Source of the DNA: an uncultured Dyadobacter sp.
Lineage (GTDB): Bacteria; Bacteroidota; Bacteroidia; Cytophagales; Spirosomataceae
Length of the DNA stretch: 64,000 bases
Assembly: GCF_946482605.1 (NCBI RefSeq)
Contig: NZ_CAMLSE010000020.1
Location: 62,001-126,000, forward strand
Direction of reading: 5' to 3'
In this document: positions 25,878 to 35,457 of the stretch, one piece after another
Numbering within the stretch: position 1 is the stretch's first letter
Layout: each line of letters starts with the position of its first letter
Made by a program: the position numbers and the translations under genes
Notes under the pieces: generated by a model
Told to the model about the DNA's origin: nothing
The model's database searches: none
What the model saw: only the letters and a program-made list of their open reading frames with translations

Positions 25878-27197
25878 CTATTTGGAGGCCAGTTTCTGCG
25901 TGATCACATTTTCCAGATATTCACGAATCGAGTCGATTTTGATCTGGGAAACAACATCCGCGCAGAAAGCGAACATCAGCAGCGACATGGCTTCGGGCCG
26001 GGATATACCGCGGGACCGCATGTAAAATAATGCCTCTTCATCGATCTGCCCGGTGGTGGTTCCGTGCGAGCATTTCACGTCGTCAGCAAAAATTTCCAGC
26101 TGCGGTTTGGTGTTCATCGTCGCATCCGGCGACAATACGATATTCTTACAGGATTGGAAAGCATTGGTCTTCTGAGCGTCCGGACGGACAAATATCTTCC
26201 CGTTGAAAACGCCTTTCGACTTATCTCTCAGAATACCTTTATATAACTCGTTGCTTTCTGAATTGGGCTTCTGGTGATCGGCAACCGTGTGATTGTCGAC
26301 ATGCTGAGTACCATCCGGAAAATACAGCCCGTACATATGCGCGTCGCAATGCTCTCCATCGAGCACGATATTGAGGTTATTGCGGGTAAATTTACCGTTC
26401 AGCGTCACTGTGCCTGCGTAGAAATGCGAGCGGTCGAGCATACGTACCTGGGTAGTACCCACGTGGTAGGCGTTCTCGCTTTCATTCTGCACTTTGTAAT
26501 ATTGCACGTTGGCTTCCTCTCCTACGCGTATTTCAGTAACCGCATTGGTGAACGAGCGCTGATCGCCAAGCGTTCTGAATGCCTCGGCCAGCTTCACATG
26601 CGAATTCCTTCCTACTGAAATGATGTTGCGCGGCTGACTACCTACGTGCTGCTCACGCGCATCACTCACGAAACGGAGGATGATCGGGTGCTCGACAGAC
26701 TGATTATCCGGAATATGGATAAACACGCCGTCCTGAGCGAATGCAGTGTTCAGGGCCGTAAATGCGTCGTCTGCATCTTTGGTCAGCTCGTTGAAATACC
26801 CTGTAACTTTTGCAGGATCATTCTGATAGGCATCAGCCAGCGAACTGATCGTGATCTGGCCCGTTGGTGAAATGATCGCCGACAATTCCTTATTGTAACG
26901 CCCATTGACAAAATACAGGATATTGGCTTCCTGGGCAGGTACTTTCAGATCTTCCAGTTCCGCCAGGCCGATAGAACTAGCTGCATTGAAATCGTAGGAA
27001 ACGCTGATCAGGTCTTTTACATTACTATATTTCCATTCCTCGTTTTTGATCGTCGGAAAGCCCAATTTTTCAAAACGAGCCAGGCCTGCACGCTTTTTCT
27101 GGTGAAATTCCGAAGAAGCTTCACCATTCATGACAGCCTCACGGGCATGGAAATCCGTGATCAGCCTGGTTTTTAAATCTATTGTCTCGGTACTCAT
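25878..27197 (-). CDS. sufD: Fe-S cluster assembly protein SufD
   Basis: SufD forms the scaffold complex with SufB and SufC. The protein has the SufBD fold: EEWKYSNV near the N-terminus, a long parallel beta-helix core, and the C-terminal SHGTTTGQIDEEALFYMRSRGI and FAFCADVV motif. ATG 27197 gives 439 residues. An upstream TTG at 27260 overlaps the sufC stop and would add 21 residues; the overlap leaves that possible. It is co-directional with and immediately downstream of sufC. Confidence 0.94.
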   Translation of the reverse strand: MSTETIDLKTRLITDFHAREAVMNGEASSEFHQKKRAGLARFEKLGFPTIKNEEWKYSNVKDLISVSYDFNAASSIGLAELEDLKVPAQEANILYFVNGRYNKELSAIISPTGQITISSLADAYQNDPAKVTGYFNELTKDADDAFTALNTAFAQDGVFIHIPDNQSVEHPIILRFVSDAREQHVGSQPRNIISVGRNSHVKLAEAFRTLGDQRSFTNAVTEIRVGEEANVQYYKVQNESENAYHVGTTQVRMLDRSHFYAGTVTLNGKFTRNNLNIVLDGEHCDAHMYGLYFPDGTQHVDNHTVADHQKPNSESNELYKGILRDKSKGVFNGKIFVRPDAQKTNAFQSCKNIVLSPDATMNTKPQLEIFADDVKCSHGTTTGQIDEEALFYMRSRGISRPEAMSLLMFAFCADVVSQIKIDSIREYLENVITQKLASK

Positions 27198-27256
27198 CGA
27201 TAATTTGGTATGGTGCTTGGTTGGGTCAAGATTGAAATGCGACAATGTATCTTTGC

Positions 27257-28015
27257 TCAACCAACCGCTTCGACTTCCGCTTTAATCCAGTCGTAACCTT
27301 TTTCTTCCAGTTCCAGGGCCAGCTCTTTCGGGCCTGATTTCACAATGCGTCCTTTGTACAACACATGTACATAGTCGGGCACGATATAGTCCAGCAGACG
27401 CTGATAGTGCGTCACCACGATGGTAGAGCGCTCAGGAGAACGCAGCGAATTAACGCCTTCCGCAACAATACGCAATGCATCGATATCCAGACCTGAATCC
27501 GTTTCGTCCAGAATCGCCAGCTTGGGTTCGAGGACCGCCATCTGGAAGATCTCGTTACGCTTTTTCTCTCCGCCGGAGAACCCTTCGTTCAACGCGCGTT
27601 TGAGAAGCGAATCGTTCATGCTGACCAACTTGGCTTTCTCACGCACCATTTTCAGGAATTGTGCTGCATCCAGTGGGTTTTCACCTTTATATTTACGGAT
27701 TTCGTTTACCGCTGTCTTCAAGAAGTTAATGGTAGTAACACCGGGAATTTCAACCGGATACTGAAATGCCAGAAAGATCCCTTCTGCCGCTCTTTCCTCA
27801 GGCGCCATTTCAAGAATTTCCTTTCCGTCAAATACTACATTTCCCCCTGTTACCTCATACTCTTCCCTTCCGGCCAGCACAGAGGCCAAAGTGCTTTTGC
27901 CGGAACCGTTCGGTCCCATAATCGCATGCACTTCACCCGGCTTGACTTCCAGATTGATGCCTTTCAATATTTCCTTACCTTCAATGGAGGCACGCAAGTC
28001 ATTAATAGAGAGCAT
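27257..28015 (-). CDS. sufC: Fe-S cluster assembly ATPase SufC
   Basis: SufC is the ABC-type ATPase of the SufBCD scaffold. The sequence shows Walker [10 protein letters not shown], the signature [13 protein letters not shown], Walker [15 protein letters not shown] and the switch histidine [10 protein letters not shown], all characteristic of SufC. The start is ATG 28015 ([10 protein letters not shown], 252 residues); the longer open frame upstream runs through the promoter. It is the first gene of the operon here, which is unusual because sufB normally precedes sufC. Confidence 0.96.
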   Translation of the reverse strand: MLSINDLRASIEGKEILKGINLEVKPGEVHAIMGPNGSGKSTLASVLAGREEYEVTGGNVVFDGKEILEMAPEERAAEGIFLAFQYPVEIPGVTTINFLKTAVNEIRKYKGENPLDAAQFLKMVREKAKLVSMNDSLLKRALNEGFSGGEKKRNEIFQMAVLEPKLAILDETDSGLDIDALRIVAEGVNSLRSPERSTIVVTHYQRLLDYIVPDYVHVLYKGRIVKSGPKELALELEEKGYDWIKAEVEAVG

Positions 28016-28057
28016 AACTAGATTTATACTTAAAAGATAGTTCGTGGTAATTTCCCG

Positions 28058-28088
28058 CAAAAGTAACACGCTTTCAGCGTAAATGAAA
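28058..28088 (-). promoter_or_regulatory. Bacteroidota-type promoter of the sufC operon
   Basis: On the minus strand TACTTTTG at 28065-28058 matches TAnnTTTG exactly. A TTTC element (one change from TTTG) lies 19 bases upstream at 28088-28085. The predicted transcription start is about 35 bases before the sufC ATG. This places the operon's start after, not before, where sufB would be. Confidence 0.55.
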
Positions 28089-28237
28089 ATGAGCGTCAAT
28101 GTCTTAAAATACGGGCCACTCTTTTTGTACAACCTTTTTGCGGGCCGGGTTGTTCCCTTGCCCCAGATATTTGTCTTTTAAACCTGCACACAGTAAACGA
28201 GTTGCAGATCCGTCCGTTTTTAATTACCGAAGAAACA

Positions 28238-28247
28238 TTTACTTTGC
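28238..28247 (+). promoter_or_regulatory. Possible -7 element for the arginine deiminase-like gene
   Basis: TTTACTTTGC is a near match to TAnnTTTG with one spacing base missing, 28 bases before the start at 28275. The upstream TTTTT run is in about the right place for a -33 element. Weak evidence. Confidence 0.3.
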
Positions 28248-28274
28248 GCCCCACGCGTTCCAAACACTTCATTT

Positions 28275-29729
28275 ATGACCTCTGATACCGCTTCCGGCCT
28301 CTCTATAAACGTTTCATCCGAAACCGCCACGCTCAGGCGCCTTTTGATCCATAGCCCCGACCGCGGCCTGGGAAAGGTTGTTCCCAGCAAGGCCCAGGAC
28401 TGGCTTTTCGAGGACATCGTACACCTTGACACCATGCGCAGGAAGGAATACGACTATTATGTAAAATTGCTACTCTTTTTTTTAGATCCTGAAAAAATCA
28501 AAGGAAAACTGGCTCAAATTAATGCGGATGAGACCCGCTCGTTTTTCATTCCCGGGACGGAAAACTACTTCGCCTCCGACTGCGTGGTCGATATCCAGCG
28601 CCTGCTTGGGGAAATCCTGGAAGATGCCAATACAAGGATCCGGCTCACTGCGGCTATCTGCGGCATCGAAAGGTGCTCTTATCATATTCAGGAAGAGCTG
28701 GGCGGCTACGATGCACACGAGTTGGCGCGGATTTTCATTTCCGGGTCGTGTTCCGACAAAAGGATGCTTTTTGCACCCCTGCCCAATCTGATCTTTACCA
28801 GGGATATCGGCATTGTGATCAATAACCACATTTTGCTCAACAAACCTGCCAAAACAGCCCGGACGCGCGAGTCCATCCTGGCGCAATTTGTGTTCTTTCA
28901 TCATCCGATGTTTGCCCACATCCGTGCAAACCTGATCGAAATACCTGAAAATGAACGCCATTTCCTGCTTCCGGATGATGAGAAGGCCAGCGACTACCAC
29001 CGGTGTACGCTGGAAGGTGGCGATGTGATGATGGTAGCGCCCCAGCACCTGCTGATCGGTTGCAGTGAAAGGACTTCGATTTATGCGGCCCAGCAGGTCA
29101 TGAAAATACTGTTTGAAAAGAATGTAGTCGAGAAGATCACGATCATCAAAATTCCCAAAAAACGGGACTATATGCACATCGACACAATCTTCACACAGGT
29201 AAAGACAAATGTGTGGGTGCTGCTCGGCTCACTTGCCCGCTTGGGCGACGAGGCCCGAAAAAAGGATGTACTGCATTTTCTCGCTCCGGCAGATGCCAAC
29301 AAGGAATTCAGGATACTGCAATTCATGAAAGGTCATGAACAGCAGCCGAAGGAAATAGACAACCTGGAAGACCTGCTGACGCAAATCAGTATCAACGACC
29401 TGCACGCCACCGAGCCGGTGCGCTTTATTTATTCGGGAGGAAATGAATTCCCGTTCGGCGAAAGGGAGCAATGGACCGATTCCTGTAACCTGCTCGCATT
29501 GCGTGACGGCGTTGTGATCGGGTATGACCGCAACGACAAAACGCTCGAAGCATTCAAAAAAGAAGGTTTCCGGGTAATCAGCGCAAAAAGATTGCTTGAA
29601 AAATTCGAAGCGGACGAACTCTCGCCGGAAAGCCTTGCCAATACATTTATCACACTTCCGTCGGCGGAGCTCTCACGTGCGCGCGGCGGCTCGCATTGCA
29701 TGAGCATGCCGCTGTTGCGCGAAATTTGA
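28275..29729 (+). CDS. Arginine deiminase-like protein
   Basis: This 484-residue protein has the guanidine-modifying fold: an N-terminal RRLLIHSPDRG strand, NLIFTRDIG with the catalytic Asp region, CTLEGGDVMM, HIDTIFTQV with the general-base His, and ARGGSHCMSMP with nucleophile Cys475. Arginine deiminase hydrolyses arginine to citrulline and ammonia. The length exceeds classical ArcA by about 70 residues, as seen in Bacteroidota relatives. It is 91 bases upstream of ctlX, and no ornithine carbamoyltransferase or carbamate kinase gene follows, so it is not a canonical arc operon. Confidence 0.85.
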   Translation: MTSDTASGLSINVSSETATLRRLLIHSPDRGLGKVVPSKAQDWLFEDIVHLDTMRRKEYDYYVKLLLFFLDPEKIKGKLAQINADETRSFFIPGTENYFASDCVVDIQRLLGEILEDANTRIRLTAAICGIERCSYHIQEELGGYDAHELARIFISGSCSDKRMLFAPLPNLIFTRDIGIVINNHILLNKPAKTARTRESILAQFVFFHHPMFAHIRANLIEIPENERHFLLPDDEKASDYHRCTLEGGDVMMVAPQHLLIGCSERTSIYAAQQVMKILFEKNVVEKITIIKIPKKRDYMHIDTIFTQVKTNVWVLLGSLARLGDEARKKDVLHFLAPADANKEFRILQFMKGHEQQPKEIDNLEDLLTQISINDLHATEPVRFIYSGGNEFPFGEREQWTDSCNLLALRDGVVIGYDRNDKTLEAFKKEGFRVISAKRLLEKFEADELSPESLANTFITLPSAELSRARGGSHCMSMPLLREI

Positions 29730-29819
29730 TCTTGTAATCGAGCTGTCTGAGTTGTAAATTTACCAGGACTGTGAGGGCCGTTCCGGCTTTTCTGTTCAAC
29801 CACTTCACCATCTACTCCT

Positions 29820-30776
29820 ATGCGCGTCATCACTTCATCCGCCCAAATCCAGCCCCAGTCAACATGCCGGATCATGATGATCAGGCCGGTGCGGTTTGGT
29901 TTCAACCAGGAAACCGCCCAAAGCAACGAGTTTCAGCAGGAATCCTTCGCAATGAAGACCAGGGACACCGCCCAACGGCAGGCCCGGGAAGAATTCGACC
30001 TGATGATCGACCAGCTGGAAAAAGCAGGGCTGGAACTGCATATTTTTGACGATAATGAAGAACAGAACCGCCCTGACGCCGTTTTTTCCAACAACTGGGT
30101 CTCATTCCATCAAAGCGGGAAGGTAGTATTATACCCGATGATGGCCGAAAACCGGCGATTGGAGCGCCGGCGGGACATCATAGAATCGCTGGCCGGGGAT
30201 TTCAAAGTGGAGGAAATCATAGACCTCACCCATTTTGAGGATCAGGGCAAATTTCTGGAAGGAACCGGCAGTATGGTTTTCGACCGGCGCTATAAAATCG
30301 CTTATGCGTGCCTGTCCCCACGTACCGATATCGATGTGCTGCATGCATTCGCGGATGCGCTCGGGTATGAGATCATCGCTTTTGCTGCATCCGACGAGCA
30401 CGAAAAGCCCATTTACCATACGAACGTACTGATGTGCATCGGCGATATTTTTGCGGTCGTTTGCCTGGAAGCGATCAAAGATCCCGACGAACGGCTGATG
30501 GTCAGGTCTGTTTTGGAGGAAACCAATAAGTACATTATAGAGATCTCACTGCAACAAATGCGGCATTTTGCGGGCAATATGCTAATGGTGCGCAACAGTA
30601 AGTCGGATAAATTCCTGGTCATGTCCACCCAGGCTTACGATTCGCTGACGACAAAACAAAAACACATTCTGAGCGACTACGCCCGGCTGCTACACACCGA
30701 TCTGTCGGTGATTGAAGGAAATGGAGGTGGTTCGGCCCGGTGCATGATGACGGAAATCCACCTGCCGGTCAAATAA
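29820..30776 (+). CDS. ctlX: Citrulline utilization hydrolase CtlX
   Basis: CtlX-type proteins belong to the amidinotransferase/dimethylarginine hydrolase fold and are implicated in citrulline use. Visible features are MIRPVRFGFNQET, AVFSNNWVSFH with an acidic/asparagine substrate site, YHTNVLMCIGD with the catalytic His, and GGGSARCMMTEIHLP with nucleophile Cys308. The 318-residue length fits. It follows the arginine deiminase-like gene on the same strand, so the two could degrade arginine through citrulline in sequence; this pathway order is inferred. Confidence 0.86.
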   Translation: MRVITSSAQIQPQSTCRIMMIRPVRFGFNQETAQSNEFQQESFAMKTRDTAQRQAREEFDLMIDQLEKAGLELHIFDDNEEQNRPDAVFSNNWVSFHQSGKVVLYPMMAENRRLERRRDIIESLAGDFKVEEIIDLTHFEDQGKFLEGTGSMVFDRRYKIAYACLSPRTDIDVLHAFADALGYEIIAFAASDEHEKPIYHTNVLMCIGDIFAVVCLEAIKDPDERLMVRSVLEETNKYIIEISLQQMRHFAGNMLMVRNSKSDKFLVMSTQAYDSLTTKQKHILSDYARLLHTDLSVIEGNGGGSARCMMTEIHLPVK

Positions 30777-30800
30777 AAAGATGCTCCGTAACGGGAGCAC
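30775..30800. terminator. Intrinsic terminator between ctlX and the lipoprotein gene
   Basis: TGCTCC and GGAGCA pair around a 6-base loop. On the minus strand the stem is followed by TCTTTTTATTT, a strong U-tract, so it best serves the convergent lipoprotein gene. The plus-strand side has a weaker TTTCCTT tract. Confidence 0.65.
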
Positions 30801-30831
30801 CTTTCCTTATTCCATAACCCTCATTAAATAA

Positions 30832-31290
30832 TTAGTCTTTCAAGTCGGCCTTCACTTTGGCTACTTTTTCTTTGGTGTTGGCTTTGAACTCGTCCCACTT
30901 ATCGGCGGTCTCATTTTCAGCCTTTTTCCAGGATGCCTGCAAATCTTCTTTCTCCTTGTTCAATTCTTCTTTGCGGGCTTTCCATTTGGCCTTTTCCTTT
31001 TCTGCGGCTTTGTCCATTTTTGCATCCGCTTCCTCTATTTTTCTATCGATCTTACCGATCGCATCGTCAATATCTTTTTTCAGTTCGTTCTTATCCTCCT
31101 TCACTTTGGCTTCGAAATCTGCGCCTGCTTCCTTGATATCTGCTTTGGCATCGGCCACATTTTCATCCATATCATTTTTAGCTTCTTCTACGGTTTCCTG
31201 GGCTGAGTCTTTGGTTTTATCAGAACAGCTTGTCAGGGAGATTGAGCCAATAAGCATTAGGGAGGCAACAAATAAGGTGGTCTTTTTCAT
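30832..31290 (-). CDS. Small coiled-coil lipoprotein
   Basis: A 152-residue protein with a lipoprotein signal (lipobox SLTSC, Cys22) and a mature part that is almost wholly a charged heptad-rich helix: repeated AKADIKEAG, EKAKWKARKEEL and ENETADKWDEF segments. Apolipoprotein-like and YtxH-like stress proteins have this composition. It is expected in the periplasm, anchored to a membrane. The gene is monocistronic, ending at a terminator shared with ctlX. No enzymatic function is suggested. Confidence 0.82.
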   Translation of the reverse strand: MKKTTLFVASLMLIGSISLTSCSDKTKDSAQETVEEAKNDMDENVADAKADIKEAGADFEAKVKEDKNELKKDIDDAIGKIDRKIEEADAKMDKAAEKEKAKWKARKEELNKEKEDLQASWKKAENETADKWDEFKANTKEKVAKVKADLKD

Positions 31291-31522
31291 GTTTTCGAGG
31301 TATTAAAAGTTTGCTTCAAATACAGATAATGAATCTGTGACAAGCAAAAAGAATACCAGACTTTACCCGGCCGTATCGTCGTGTTTATGTAGAAAAATCT
31401 TCTCACGCCGGTGAGCTGCGTTGAACTTCGCATCACATTGGCAGGTTAACCCGGTAGTTTCCCGCTTGAAACTGTTGGCATTTATGAGCAGATTTGTATT
31501 TTATTGATATCCCCTAAACTCT

Positions 31523-33595
31523 ATGTTCAAATTCTCTATTCCAGGATTGTTAGCTGCATTCGTGATTTTCACCGATCCGGGGCATGCCCGCGCCCAAAGC
31601 GATACCTTGCAGGCCCGGGAACTGCGTGAAATCACAGTCCACGCATTCGAATCCGTGAAGGACCCGCTTACCACGACTGCAACAGTAGGAATGCTCAGCT
31701 CCCGTTCACTGAGCCGCTTTTCAAATTACACCTGGGCCAATGCGGTCAACACCATTCCCGGCGTGCGGATGGAGGAGCGCTCTCCGGGCAGCTACCGTTT
31801 CTCGGTGCGCGGAAGCCTGATCCGTTCACCATTTGGGGTTCGTAACATCAAATTTTATTGGAACGGCATTCCCTTCACCGACGCCAGCGGTAACACCCCG
31901 CTCAACTCGGTCGACTTTGGCGCTATCCAGAGCATGGAGATCATCAAAGGCCCGGGAAGCAGCATCTATGGAGCCGGTACCGGCGGGGTAGTACTGATGC
32001 AAAGCCGCCCTGAGAACGAATATCAGAACCGCGTGGAGCAAAGTGTAAGTTTTGGTAAATACGGGTTTCAAAGCCGGAACTCGACATTGCAGATCGGCGA
32101 CATTTCCATTCAATACGGGCACAGCCAGCAAGATGGCTACCGGGACCACAGCAACATGGTCCGCGACGCAATACGTATCACCTCCACATCCAGGATCGGT
32201 GAAAAAGGCACCCTATCGCTTCTGGGCATGTATTCCGACCTTTACTATCAGACACCCGGAGGCATTAACCTGGCGCAATATCAAACCAACCCCAAACTCG
32301 CACGGCAATCGACACCGACCGTGCCGGGCAGCGAAGCGCAAAAGGCTGCCATTTACACGCGGCTGGCTATGCTGGGCGGTAACTATGTGCTGCCATTATC
32401 CGACACCTGGACACAATCCACCGCCCTTTACCTCACTTATACCGATTTTGCCAATCCCTTTATTTCCAATTTCGAAAAACGCGATGAAAACGGTATCGGC
32501 GGCAGGAATATCTGGCAGAATAAATCCGAGTGGGGCAACATCAAAACCAACTGGACGAGCGGCTTCGAATGGCAGTACGGAAAATCCGCGCAAAGAAATT
32601 ACGACAACAAAGGCGGTGTAGCCGACAAACAACAGACCGTCGAGGATATCCGGACCACGAACCTGTCGGTATTCAGCCAGCTCGAAGCGGTTGTACTGAC
32701 CGATCTCACGCTGAGCGCCGGGTTGAGCTACAACACTTCCAGATACCGCTACGAGCGTTACTTCCCGTTGCCTTTCAATAAGGATCAGAAGACATTCGAC
32801 GGCATATTTATTCCAAGATTTGCCGCCAATAAGGTCATCGCCAAAAACTGGTCGGTTACCGCCTCATACAGCGGCGGCTTCTCGCCTCCCACCTTGCAGG
32901 AGGTGCGCCCATCGGCGGGCGGATTCCGTAAGGACCTCGAAGCGGAAAAGGGCAACAATACGGAGATCGGGATCAGGAAAGCCGGAAAGGTCATTTCCGG
33001 GGAGATCAGCCTGTATCATTTCGGCCTGCGGAATGCCATCGTCAGAAGAGTGAACGAGGCAGGAGCTGAGTATTTTATCAATGCAGGTAAAACCAGACAG
33101 AATGGTCTGGAATGGACGGTCGCCTGGGACATACTTTCGAATCCGCAGCTACCGGCGATGCTCAAACTCTGGAATACGGGAACTTATACCAAATACACCT
33201 ACGAGCAGTTTCAGCAGGCAGAGGTAGACCTGAGCGGCAAGCTCATTCCCGGGATCCCGCGTTTTTCTCAGACCACGGGCCTGGACGTTTTGCTTAAATA
33301 TGGCCTTTCGGCATTTGTAACTTACCAGCACGGCGACGCATTCTACCTCAATGATGCCAATACCGTCAAAAATACGGCCTACAACCAATGGACAGTCCGT
33401 GTAAGCTGGAAAAAAAGCTGGGGACAACACCTTTACAGCGAGCTTTCAGCCTCGGCCGAAAAAGTGAATGCGGGCATTTACAGCCTCGGCTATGACCTGA
33501 ATGCATTCGGAAACCGTTACTACAATGGCGCTCCGAAAAGTAACCTCTGGGCCGGTGTGAAGATCGGTTGGGAGTGGCAGAAAAATTCAAAATAA
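31523..33595 (+). CDS. TonB-dependent outer-membrane receptor
   Basis: This 690-residue protein has a signal peptide (cleavage about residue 25), a plug domain (about 35-155: ITVHAFE, NTIPGVRMEE, RFSVRGS, MEIIKGPGSSIYGAGTGGVVLM) and a 22-strand-type beta barrel ending in the aromatic terminal strand WAGVKIGWEW. It lacks the N-terminal carboxypeptidase-like domain of SusC proteins, so it resembles siderophore or vitamin receptors of the FecA/IutA style. No cobalamin riboswitch or Fur box is evident in the 232-base upstream gap. Its stop overlaps the hemW start (TAATG). The substrate is unknown. Confidence 0.92.
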   Translation: MFKFSIPGLLAAFVIFTDPGHARAQSDTLQARELREITVHAFESVKDPLTTTATVGMLSSRSLSRFSNYTWANAVNTIPGVRMEERSPGSYRFSVRGSLIRSPFGVRNIKFYWNGIPFTDASGNTPLNSVDFGAIQSMEIIKGPGSSIYGAGTGGVVLMQSRPENEYQNRVEQSVSFGKYGFQSRNSTLQIGDISIQYGHSQQDGYRDHSNMVRDAIRITSTSRIGEKGTLSLLGMYSDLYYQTPGGINLAQYQTNPKLARQSTPTVPGSEAQKAAIYTRLAMLGGNYVLPLSDTWTQSTALYLTYTDFANPFISNFEKRDENGIGGRNIWQNKSEWGNIKTNWTSGFEWQYGKSAQRNYDNKGGVADKQQTVEDIRTTNLSVFSQLEAVVLTDLTLSAGLSYNTSRYRYERYFPLPFNKDQKTFDGIFIPRFAANKVIAKNWSVTASYSGGFSPPTLQEVRPSAGGFRKDLEAEKGNNTEIGIRKAGKVISGEISLYHFGLRNAIVRRVNEAGAEYFINAGKTRQNGLEWTVAWDILSNPQLPAMLKLWNTGTYTKYTYEQFQQAEVDLSGKLIPGIPRFSQTTGLDVLLKYGLSAFVTYQHGDAFYLNDANTVKNTAYNQWTVRVSWKKSWGQHLYSELSASAEKVNAGIYSLGYDLNAFGNRYYNGAPKSNLWAGVKIGWEWQKNSK

Positions 33596-34719
33596 TGCAT
33601 TTATATATCCATATCCCCTTTTGCAGACAGGCTTGTCATTACTGTGATTTCCACTTCAGTACCAACACATCCAACAAACGCGCGATCGTGGAGGCGATTG
33701 CCAGGGAAATCGTGCTGAGGAAGTCCTATCTGCCACAAGGGGATATGGAAACCATCTATTTCGGCGGAGGTACTCCTTCCATGCTGGACGAAGCGGAACT
33801 GGATCTGCTGCTTCAAACGGTCCACCAGCACTTCCATGTGGCGCCGGATGCAGAAGTGACCCTGGAAGCAAATCCGGACGATCTGAGCGCCGATCGCCTG
33901 AAAATGTTCTCCCAGGCGGGCATCAACCGGCTCAGCATCGGTATTCAGTCATTCCACGAGCCCCATTTACGACTGATGAACCGCATACACACAGCCACGG
34001 AAGCCGAGCAGTGTGTAAGGCTGGCCCAGGACAGCGGCATCGACAACATATCGATCGACCTCATCTACGCCATCCCTGCAACCGATCATAGCATTCTGCG
34101 GCAGGATCTTGAAGAAACTTTCAGGCTCGGAGTTCCCCATATCTCAGCCTATTGCCTCACCATCGAGCCACAGACCGCATTCGGAAGCTGGTTGAAAAAA
34201 AAGAAAATCAAACCCATCGATGAAGAATTCGCCGCCGGTCAATTTGAGATACTGGTCAAATCGCTGGCAGAGCATGGATACGAGCAGTATGAGATCTCCA
34301 ATTTTGCAAGACAAGGGCGGTACAGCCGGCACAACAGCTCGTATTGGCAGCAGCATCCCTACCTGGGCGTAGGACCCAGCGCGCATTCTTACAATGGCAT
34401 CAGCCGCGAATACAACATTTCCAACAATGCCAGATACCTCGCTGACCTTGGCCGCTCGGTTATACCTGCAACCGTGGAAATCCTGTCGGCCGCCGATCAG
34501 ACCAATGAGTATCTTTTGACCGGTCTCAGGACGAAATGGGGCGTTGAACTGGGAAAATTGGAAGAACTGTCTGAGGGTGCATTCCAATGGCGTGAAAACC
34601 GGGAATTGCAGGCTATGACCCGCAAAGGCTGGGTCAGGGAGGAGTCCGGGATACTGCTGCTGACAGAGGCTGGTAAACTGTTCGCCGACCGGATCGCAAG
34701 CGATTTATTTATTGATTAA
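33595..34719 (+). CDS. hemW: HemW, radical-SAM heme chaperone
   Basis: HemW is a radical-SAM protein related to coproporphyrinogen dehydrogenase HemN but acts in heme insertion into respiratory enzymes. ATG 33595 yields 374 residues with MHLYIHIPFCRQACHYC, where Cys10, Cys14 and Cys17 bind the 4Fe-4S cluster. The fourth cysteine that HemN has is absent, as expected for HemW. GGGTPS, SIGIQSF and the C-terminal HemN_C-like domain follow. The start overlaps the stop of the TonB receptor by one base, suggesting coupled translation and a shared heme or iron theme. Confidence 0.92.
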   Translation: MHLYIHIPFCRQACHYCDFHFSTNTSNKRAIVEAIAREIVLRKSYLPQGDMETIYFGGGTPSMLDEAELDLLLQTVHQHFHVAPDAEVTLEANPDDLSADRLKMFSQAGINRLSIGIQSFHEPHLRLMNRIHTATEAEQCVRLAQDSGIDNISIDLIYAIPATDHSILRQDLEETFRLGVPHISAYCLTIEPQTAFGSWLKKKKIKPIDEEFAAGQFEILVKSLAEHGYEQYEISNFARQGRYSRHNSSYWQQHPYLGVGPSAHSYNGISREYNISNNARYLADLGRSVIPATVEILSAADQTNEYLLTGLRTKWGVELGKLEELSEGAFQWRENRELQAMTRKGWVREESGILLLTEAGKLFADRIASDLFID

Positions 34720-34724
34720 AACAC

Positions 34725-34754
34725 CGGGTTTGCCGCCTGACGACGACAAACCCG
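34725..34754. terminator. Hairpin between hemW and osmC
   Basis: CGGGTTTG at 34725-34732 pairs with CAAACCCG at 34747-34754 around a 14-base loop. On the minus strand it is followed by GTGTTTTAATC. It likely terminates the convergent osmC gene and perhaps hemW. Confidence 0.6.
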
Positions 34755-34766
34755 ATATTTACGTGC

Positions 34767-35186
34767 TTATAACAGCTCCGCGTTCAATGAGATCTCTGCA
34801 TTGAGCAGCTGCGAAATAGGGCATTCCTTCTTAGCCTTGTCGGCAACCTGAGCGAACTGCTCGGCGCTGATCCCTGGCACCTGCGCTTTAAGATCGATGG
34901 TGCTTTTGGTAATCTGACCTTTGGCCGGATCAAGCGTAATGGTAGCGGTTGCATTCAGCTCATCGGCGGTAAAACCAGCCGCATTCAGCTCGAAGCTCAG
35001 TTTCATAGCGAAACAACCGGCGTGTGCAGCAGCGACCAATTCCTCCGGATTAGTGCCTTTGCCGTCCGCAAAACGTGTGTTAAAAGAGTACTGGGTATTT
35101 TCCAGAACGGTGCTCTGAGTGCTGATCGTACCTGTACCTTCTTTGCCGGTACCTTTCCAAATGGCTGTTGCTTTACGGTTAATCAT
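34767..35186 (-). CDS. OsmC-family peroxiredoxin
   Basis: OsmC proteins are thiol-dependent organic hydroperoxide reductases. The two redox cysteines are visible: Cys58 in AAHAGCFAM and Cys122 in KKECPIS. The 139-residue length and the RFADGKGTNPEEL region fit the OsmC subfamily rather than Ohr, which has a different N-terminus. The gene stands alone and converges with hemW. Confidence 0.92.
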   Translation of the reverse strand: MINRKATAIWKGTGKEGTGTISTQSTVLENTQYSFNTRFADGKGTNPEELVAAAHAGCFAMKLSFELNAAGFTADELNATATITLDPAKGQITKSTIDLKAQVPGISAEQFAQVADKAKKECPISQLLNAEISLNAELL

Positions 35187-35457
35187 CGTTGTTTCCTTTT
35201 AAGGTTTGGTTGATTCGTTAAAATCGTTGTTTTCGTGAAAAGTAGCATGGATGCGATATCTACGCAAGCGATTATCTGATAAAAAATACAATAATGTGTT
35301 ACCGGTCTCAGTTCCAGTGTATGGTCACTTACATGGCAGGGAACGCTGTTTTTTAGTTAACAGAAGTTAATGCCTGATCCGGATTTAAACTTTATAATTG
35401 CATCACAATCTAAAAACAAATTTTTAACTCAATTCTCAATTTAATTTCTCTTAAGTC
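35187..35457. other. Longest intergenic gap, no gene seen
   Basis: This 271-base AT-rich stretch separates divergent osmC and a lipoprotein gene. It must hold both promoters, but I could not pick a convincing TTTG-N19-TAnnTTTG pair by eye. No small open frame, repeat or RNA structure stands out. Confidence 0.5.

Noticed and set aside
31291..31522. Cobalamin riboswitch before the TonB receptor
   Set aside because: No B12-box-like sequence found in the gap; a role in B12 uptake is therefore unsupported.
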